The translations under genes were made by a program, and so were the position numbers. Of a stretch of 64,000 nucleotides of DNA, positions 52,101 to 59,600 are shown one piece after another (position 1 is the first letter of the stretch; each line of letters begins with the position of its first letter). Source of the DNA: Molossus alvarezi (Eukaryota > Chordata > Mammalia > Chiroptera > Molossidae); assembly GCA_037176705.1 (NCBI GenBank), contig CM073885.1, positions 218,748,290 through 218,812,289 of the forward strand, read 5' to 3'. The notes beneath the pieces are model-generated. The model saw nothing but the letters and a program-made list of their open reading frames with translations. It did no database searches and was not told where the DNA came from.

Positions 52101-55100
52101 ACACTTTGGAAGACAGTTTGGTGGTTTCTTACAAAACTAAGTATACTCTCACCATATGATCCAGCAATTACATTCTTTGGTATTTACCCAAAGAAGTTGA
52201 AAATTTAGTTCCACACAAAAACCTGCACACAGATGTTTATAGCAGCTTTATTCATAATTGCCAAAACCTTGGAAGCAACCAAGATATCCTTTACTGGGTG
52301 AATGAATAAATAAACTGTGGTATATCCAGACGATAAAATATTATTTGGTACTAAAAAGAAGTGAGCTATCAAGCCATGAAAAGACATGGAGGAATCCTAA
52401 AAGCGTATTACTAAATGAAACAAGCCAATTTGAAAAGGCTACATATTATATAATTCCAACTCTTGACATTCTGAAAAAGGCACAATTATGGAAGACACTA
52501 AAAAGAATATTGGTTGCCAATGGTGGGAGGTGGGGTATGGGAGATGAATAGACAGAGCACAGAGACTTTTTTAGGGCAGTACATATAATCTGTATGATAT
52601 TATAATGATGGATACATGTCATACATTGGTACAAACCCATAGAATGTATAATACCACGAGTGAACCCTAAAGAAAACTATCTACTTCAGGTGATCATGAT
52701 ACGTCGGTGTAGGTTTATGCTTGGTAAAAATAAATATACCATTCAGGTGAGTGACTGATAATGGGAGAGGGTATGCTATGTGTGTATGGGGCTAGGAGGT
52801 ATAAGGAAAATCTTTATACCTTTTTAATTTTTGTTGTAAACCTAAAACTATAAAATTGTCTGTAAAATAACTTTTTAAAGATCATGTAACAATTTATAAA
52901 AAAGGAATCTCAGGTAGAAAGAAGATAAATTAAGGTCAGCCTAAGATCCATTTCCTTTACCCTGTAAATAGGTTCAAGGTTCAGTTGACTTAAAGTCCCA
53001 TGGAAGTTAATAGTTAAGCCCTTTAACTATTCAAGTTTTCAGGTAAAATTTGAGGCTTGGAAACCAAACTAGCACACTACTATGATACTTGTTTTTCATG
53101 ACCAACACAATACATATAATGGCGAGGATTAACGACAACCTCAAAAATAGAACTACTCTGTGACTCAGCAATCCCAATTCTGGGTATTTATCTGGAAAAG
53201 AAACAAAACAAAAACAATAAACACTAACTTGAAAAGATATCTGCATCCCCATGTTTACTGCAGTGTTATTTACCATAGTCAAGACATGGAAATAACCTGT
53301 GTCCATTGATGGATAAATGGATAAAGAAAACATCATATATAGGTGATGGAATATTATTCAGACATAAAGAACAATGAAATTGTGCCATTTGTGACAGACA
53401 ACATGGATGGACCTTGAAGACAAACCATATGATCTCACTTATATGTGGACCCTAAAAAATGAGCAGGTTATTGGTTGCCTGAGTTAAGGAATGGGAGGTG
53501 GGCAAAAGGAGAGAAGGTGGTCAAAAGGTACAAACTTCCAATTATAAGATAAATAAGCCCTGAGGGTGTAATATGCGACATGGTGACTATACTTAATAAT
53601 ACTGTATTGCATATTTGAAAGTTGCTACAAGAGTAGATCTTAAAAGTGTGATATACCACATAAACAAAACAAAGGATAAAAATTACATAATCGTATCAAT
53701 AGATGCAGAAAAAGCATTTGAAAAAATCCAGCACCTATTTATGATAAAAACTCTCAGCAAAGTGGGAAGAGAGGGAACATACCCAAACATAATAGAATCA
53801 TTATATGACAAACCCACAGCCAACCTCACATTTGATGAACAAAAACTACAAGCATTTCCCACAAGATCAGGAACAAGATAGGAATGCCTACTTTCACTAC
53901 TCTTATTCAAAATGATACTGAAAGACATAGCCACAGCAATCAGACAAGAAGAAAAAATAGCCATGGCCAGTTTGGCTCAGTGGTTAGAGAGTTGGCCTGC
54001 AGACCAAAGAGTCTCAGGTTTGATTCTGTCAAGGGCTCATATTTCAGTTGCAGTTTGATCCCCAGCCCTGGTTAAGAGTGTGCAGGAGGCAACCAATCAA
54101 TGTGTCTCTCACATCAATGTTTCTCGTTCTCTCTCCCTTCTTCCCACTCTATCTGAAAATTAATGGAAAAATATCCTCGAGTGAGATTTAAAAATAATAA
54201 TAATAAATCAATCAATAAAAGGCATCTAAATTGTAAAGGAAGAAGTAAAACTGTCATTATTTGCAGATGCTGAGAACCTTAAAGATCCTACCAAAAAACT
54301 ACTGGAACTGATAAATGAATTCAGTAAAGTAGTAGGACACAAAATAAATATCCACAAATCAGTTGCATTTCTATACACCAATAATGAACTATCAGAAAAA
54401 AAAACTAAGAAAACAATCACATTCACAATTGCATAAAAAAAATATCTAGGACTAAATTTAACCAAGAATGTAAAAACCTGTACTCGTAAAATTATAAGAC
54501 ACTGAAGAAAAAAACTGAAGGAGATACAAATAAGTGGAAGCATATACTGTGTTCATGGATGGGAAGAATTAACATCATTAAAATGGCTGTACTACCCAAA
54601 GCAATCTATAGATTCAGCACAATTTCTATCAAGAGACCAATGGTGTATTTCATAGAACTAGAACACATTTTCCAAAAATGTATAAGGAACCACAGAAGAC
54701 CCTAAATAGCTATAGCAGTCTAGAGAAAGAATAAAGTTAGAGGAAACATGCTACCTGATATCACACTATACTACAAAACTATAGTAATCAAAACAAAAAG
54801 GGCATAAACACAGACATATAGATCATTGGTATAGAATAGAGAGCCCAGAAACAATTCCACACCTTTATGGCCAATACATATTTGACAAAGGAGGCAAGAA
54901 CATACAATGGGGTAAAGATAGTCTATTCAGTAAACGGTATTGGGAAAATTAGACAAACACATGTAAAAAATAGAACTAGACCACCTTCTTACATCATACA
55001 CAAGAATAAACTCAAAATAGATTAAAGACTTAAATGTTAGACTCAAAACTATAAAAATCCGCCCTGGCCGGTTTGGCTCAGCGGTTAGAGCGTCGGCCTG

Positions 55101-56602
55101 CGGTCCTGAGAGACCCGGGTTCGGTTCCCGCTAAGGGCATGTACTTTGGTTGCAGTTTGTCCCCGGCCCTGGTCGGTTGTGCGGGTGGCAGCCACTCGAC
55201 GTGTTCCTTTCACATCGATGTTTCTCTCTCTCTCTCTGTTCCTCTCTCTCCCTCCCACTCTACCTGAACAAAAAATGGAAAAATGTCCTCGGGTGAGGAT
55301 AAAAAAAAAAAAAAAAACAAAAAACTATAAAAATCCTAAAAGAAAACATAGGCAGTAAAATCTCAGACATTTCTTGTAGCACAATTTATATATAAGCAAG
55401 GGAAACAAAAGAAAAAATAAACAAATGTGACTACATCAAACTAAAAAGTTTTTGCATAGCAAAGAAAAACATCAACAAAAATGAAAAGACAACCCACTGA
55501 ATGGGAGAACATATTTGCCAATGATACCTCTGATAAGGGGTTAACATCCAAAATTTATAACAAACTTATAAAACTCAACACTAATAAAAACAAACAATCC
55601 AATTAAAAAATGGGCTAAGGACCTGAATAAACACTTCTCCAAAGAGGACATACAGATGGCCAACAGACATATGAAAAGATGCTCAGTGTCACTAATCATC
55701 AGAGAAATCCACAATGAGATATCACGTGACACCTGTCAGAATGGCGATCATCAATAAATCAACTAATAAGTGTTGGCGAGGATGTGGAGGAAAGAGAACC
55801 CTCGTCTTCTGTTGGTAGGGTGCAGAATTGTGCAGCCACTGTGGAAAGCAGGATGAGTTACTTCAATAAATTAAAAATGGAACTGCCTTATGACCCAAAG
55901 ATTCCACTTCTGGATATCTAAAGAAACCTGAAACACTAATGTTCATTGCAGTGCTATTTACAATAACTAAGATTCGGAAGCAGCCCAAGTACCCATCAGT
56001 AGATAGTGAATTAAAAAGCTGTGACATATGTACACAATGGAATACTACTTGGCTATAAAAAAGAAGAAAATCTTACCTTTTGTGACTATATAGATGGACC
56101 TGAAGAATATTAGGCTACGTGAAATAAGCCAGGTAGAGAAAGTGAAGCACCATATGATTTACCTTATATGTGGACTCTAATGAACAAAAAAAACTAACAA
56201 ACACAATAGAGACAGACTCATAGATACAGAGAACAGACTGACAGCTGTCAGAGGGGAGGGGGTCGGGAAGCTGGATGAAAAAGTTAAAGGGATTAAGCAG
56301 AAAAAACCAACAGCTCATAGACACAGACAACAGTATGGTTATTACCAATGGGAAAGAGGGCAGGGGGAGGTAGAAGAGGGTAAAGGGGAAAATGTTGATA
56401 GAAGGAGACTTGTCTTGAGGTGGTGAACACACCATACAATATACAAATGATGTACTATAGAATTGTACACTTAAAAACTTATATAATTTTATTAACCAAT
56501 GTCATCCCAGTAAATTCAATAAAAACGTTATCATAAGAAAATAATTTTTGTAACTGTATATGGTAACTAATGTTAACTAGACTTATTGTGGTAATAATTT
56601 CT

Positions 56603-56638
<36 letters not shown>

Positions 56639-59600
56639 TACACACACACACACATATATATTGATTGATAGACTGATTGAAGTGAATACAATGTTATATG
56701 TCAATAATATCTCAGTAAAATATTAAAAAAATTTTTTTCTTTATTGATTTTAGAGAGAAAGGAAGGGAAAGGGAGAGAGAGATAGAAACATTGATGAGAG
56801 ATAACATCAATTGGCTGCCTCCTCACTGGGGATTTGGCCCACAACCTGGGCATGTGCTGTGACCGGGAATCTAACCAGTGACTTCTTGGTGCATGGGTCG
56901 ACACTCAACCACTGAACCACACTGGCCAGGCTCAATAAGGTATTTTTAAAAACATGACATAACACTGAAATTTACTGTTGATTTTTTAACCCTCAAAGAA
57001 GAAAGGCAAGTCTGGGAGTTTGAGGGAGGGGACTCTCCCACCAAGATTTATGTCTACATGCAATGTAACAGGAGATATGGATGGTTGATTCTTTTTTCTT
57101 TTTTTTTGTGGTATGTGCCCCTAGCAGGAACTGAACCCGGACTCTCTGGTCCACAGGCTGACGCTCAACCGCTGAGCCAAACTGGCCAAGGCTGGATGGT
57201 TGATTCTAATGGCATAGTCAATCCCAACTAAACAGCTATTTAAGAATGCCATTTATAATCAACCGTCCTCTCTCTAGACCTAAACAAGAAAGCCTGTCCT
57301 TATTTTGCCCAACACAGATGCCAGATCTGACTGCTGCTGCTGTGGGCACTGAGCTTCTAGTACACTGTGGACTAAAGCTGGGATGCTGAGGTCTACACAC
57401 AGCTTTTACAGCTCCCTCTCTGGGTCATAACACGTCTCCCCGGTAACAAGGTATTCAATGAAAGGCTCTGTTCAAGACTGTATACAACCACTTTCATTAG
57501 ATGAGTGTACATAGAGATGATTGTGTGCCAGTCATTGTCCTGGGCGTTTTACAAAAATATAAGTATTATTTATTCTCCTGATGGGTGAGGCATTTGGGCA
57601 CAGAGAGGTTAATAAACTTTCCCAGAGCAGAATGAACCCCAGGCAGTCTGTATCCAGAGTCTATAATCTTAACCACTAGATATTTGAACCAGTTAAAACA
57701 GGGCTTAAACAACATTTACCTTTGGTATTCTTGGCGGGTTGTTTTTCCTTTGAATACAAAGGTAAGCCATGACTATTTAACTAGCTAATTATTTTAGGAG
57801 AAACGTATCTTATGTAACTTTTAAGCAGCTCTTGGAAAAGAACTAAAAGTAATGAAGAAAGCAAAAAGAATGTATTAATAAGAAAATCCATTTTCTAATA
57901 AAATTGAGATTAAAATCTTCACCTGTGAAGCGGAATTTCACTGATTCTGGGAGACCTGCAAGAACAGAAGAGTGAAAAATCAGTGTATTAAACATTTTGG
58001 GGTCAGAAATAGATGGGGAAGGTATAAAATAAGGGGCATAGGTTAGAGAAGTAAAGGATGTTTTCATCTAAATTGTGGTTTAAGGAAAGGCTACTAGGTC
58101 ATTTGATAATGTTATGTTGAATTCAATGATGCCAACACTAATTTTAAGTAACCAAAAGAACCAAAAAGTGAAATAATTTTATGTCGCAGTACTCAGAGTG
58201 ATTTATAATACATTCATTCAGATCCCATTTTATCAGTACATAAAGTCTTACAAATCCGTGAAGGAGGGTGATGTCATATATCACTGACAAGGCTGTCTGG
58301 TGGGTCAATTCCATTGTAGAATTGAGTGATGCTCGGGACAATGATTTACACACTGTAACAGTGTGAGAGGTTTATCTCATGGCATTTACCCCATAGATTA
58401 TACAGGACAGGAGTCTGCTCTCTCTAAAAAGGCTCTAGGAACTCAGACAAGTATACTGGATATGGAAATAACTTCAACCATGGCTGACACGTTTTCTTTC
58501 CCTCTAATTCCAGAATACCCTGAGTTTCTTGTAAAATAGGTCTTGTAAAGTAGGGGTTAGAGAACCATGAATATTTTCATGGGTTATTGGCTCCCCAGAT
58601 ATTAAACACTGGGGATCCTCCTTAGAGAAGCAGCCTCCGCCCCACCTTAGGGATTTTCTATCTAATTGAGTAGTTAATCATTTCCTAGACAATTGCATTT
58701 ATATAAATAATGGCAATTATTACTTTAAATGTTGGTTATAATTTAAAACATAACTCTAAAATTATGTTATCTATGTTCAGCTCATCACAAGAAATTAAAA
58801 TCTATTCCATATTAACCAAGCAATCATATTAAAATAATACTCTATTAATTTTGTTATATGGTATATGTACCTTAATGATTATAAAGAAACAGCTTCAAGA
58901 TTTTTAGAATCATTTCGAGGCACAGAGATATTTAGGGCAGGGACTCGGGGCTCCTGCTTTCCAGCCGGCAGCTTTGGTTACTGGGTCAAGGGGAGGGATA
59001 AGGAGGAGCAAGGGTTAAGGCTATTGTGGTTTAGTGGAAAGGCACACACTGGCTTAATTTAGAAATCCTGTTATTCTTTTACTTAGTCTTCCCTTCCTTT
59101 AAAAAGGTGCCTTCTGACAAATCCATGTTTTAATCCCGAAAGGTCACCTGCACCCCGCATTCTCACATGGGATCCTCGCTGAGGGACTGCAGGGCCTTTT
59201 TCACTGTATTCCTTTTACCCACAGGCCCAGCACCCTGGCTTCCTCCTCGCATCCATTCCAGGCACTGCGCTGAAGAGTTCCTTATGAAAAGCCATCCCCC
59301 TAGATCTATCTAACATCCCTCCCCACCACCAGGTTCTTACTGTTATTGGGATGGAGATCCAAACCCTTATAGGTGTTCAGCACCTCCAAGGCTGGGCTCT
59401 CCGCTCTCCCTCCAGGCCCACCCCAGCTCTGCTCAGCCATCCACATTCCAGACACACTCGACTTTTTTTCGTCCCCAGGATGCCACATTCACTCCTTCCT
59501 CAGGGACTCTGCACATGGAGGGTATTTTTTCTCCAGGAATGTTCTCCAACTAAACTATTCCAACAGGCACACGCAGCCTAGTTAGTGTCTCCCCTCCTCT

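Larger units (their letters stand above)
53641..56530 (+). pseudogene. LINE-1 ORF2 remnant plus 3' UTR, split by two VES copies
   Basis: A 5'-truncated L1 beginning inside the reverse transcriptase of ORF2: the frame at 53641-53880 reads [20 protein letters not shown] and FPTRSGTR, typical L1 palm-region motifs, then meets a stop where RQGCPLSP would follow. Later parts (54226-55060, 55330-56100) are degraded ORF2 and connect to a 3' UTR ending near 56530. VES copies at 53961 and 55061 interrupt it. No complete domain remains. Confidence 0.85.
49647..57922 (-). other. FRAS1 intron w3-w4 (8.3 kb)
   Basis: 49647-51620 is mostly unique AT-rich sequence. From 51640 to about 56530 it is a stack of L1 fragments with three nested VES copies (51798, 53961, 55061). 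Two more VES (56725, 57093) and a MIR (about 57525-57690) follow. No exon is missing: w3 and w4 join in frame. Confidence 0.75.

Noticed and set aside
53641..53880. Reverse transcriptase-like frame as a possible gene
   Set aside because: It is the remnant of L1 ORF2, ends in a stop within the palm region and is followed by degraded ORF2 pieces and SINE insertions.
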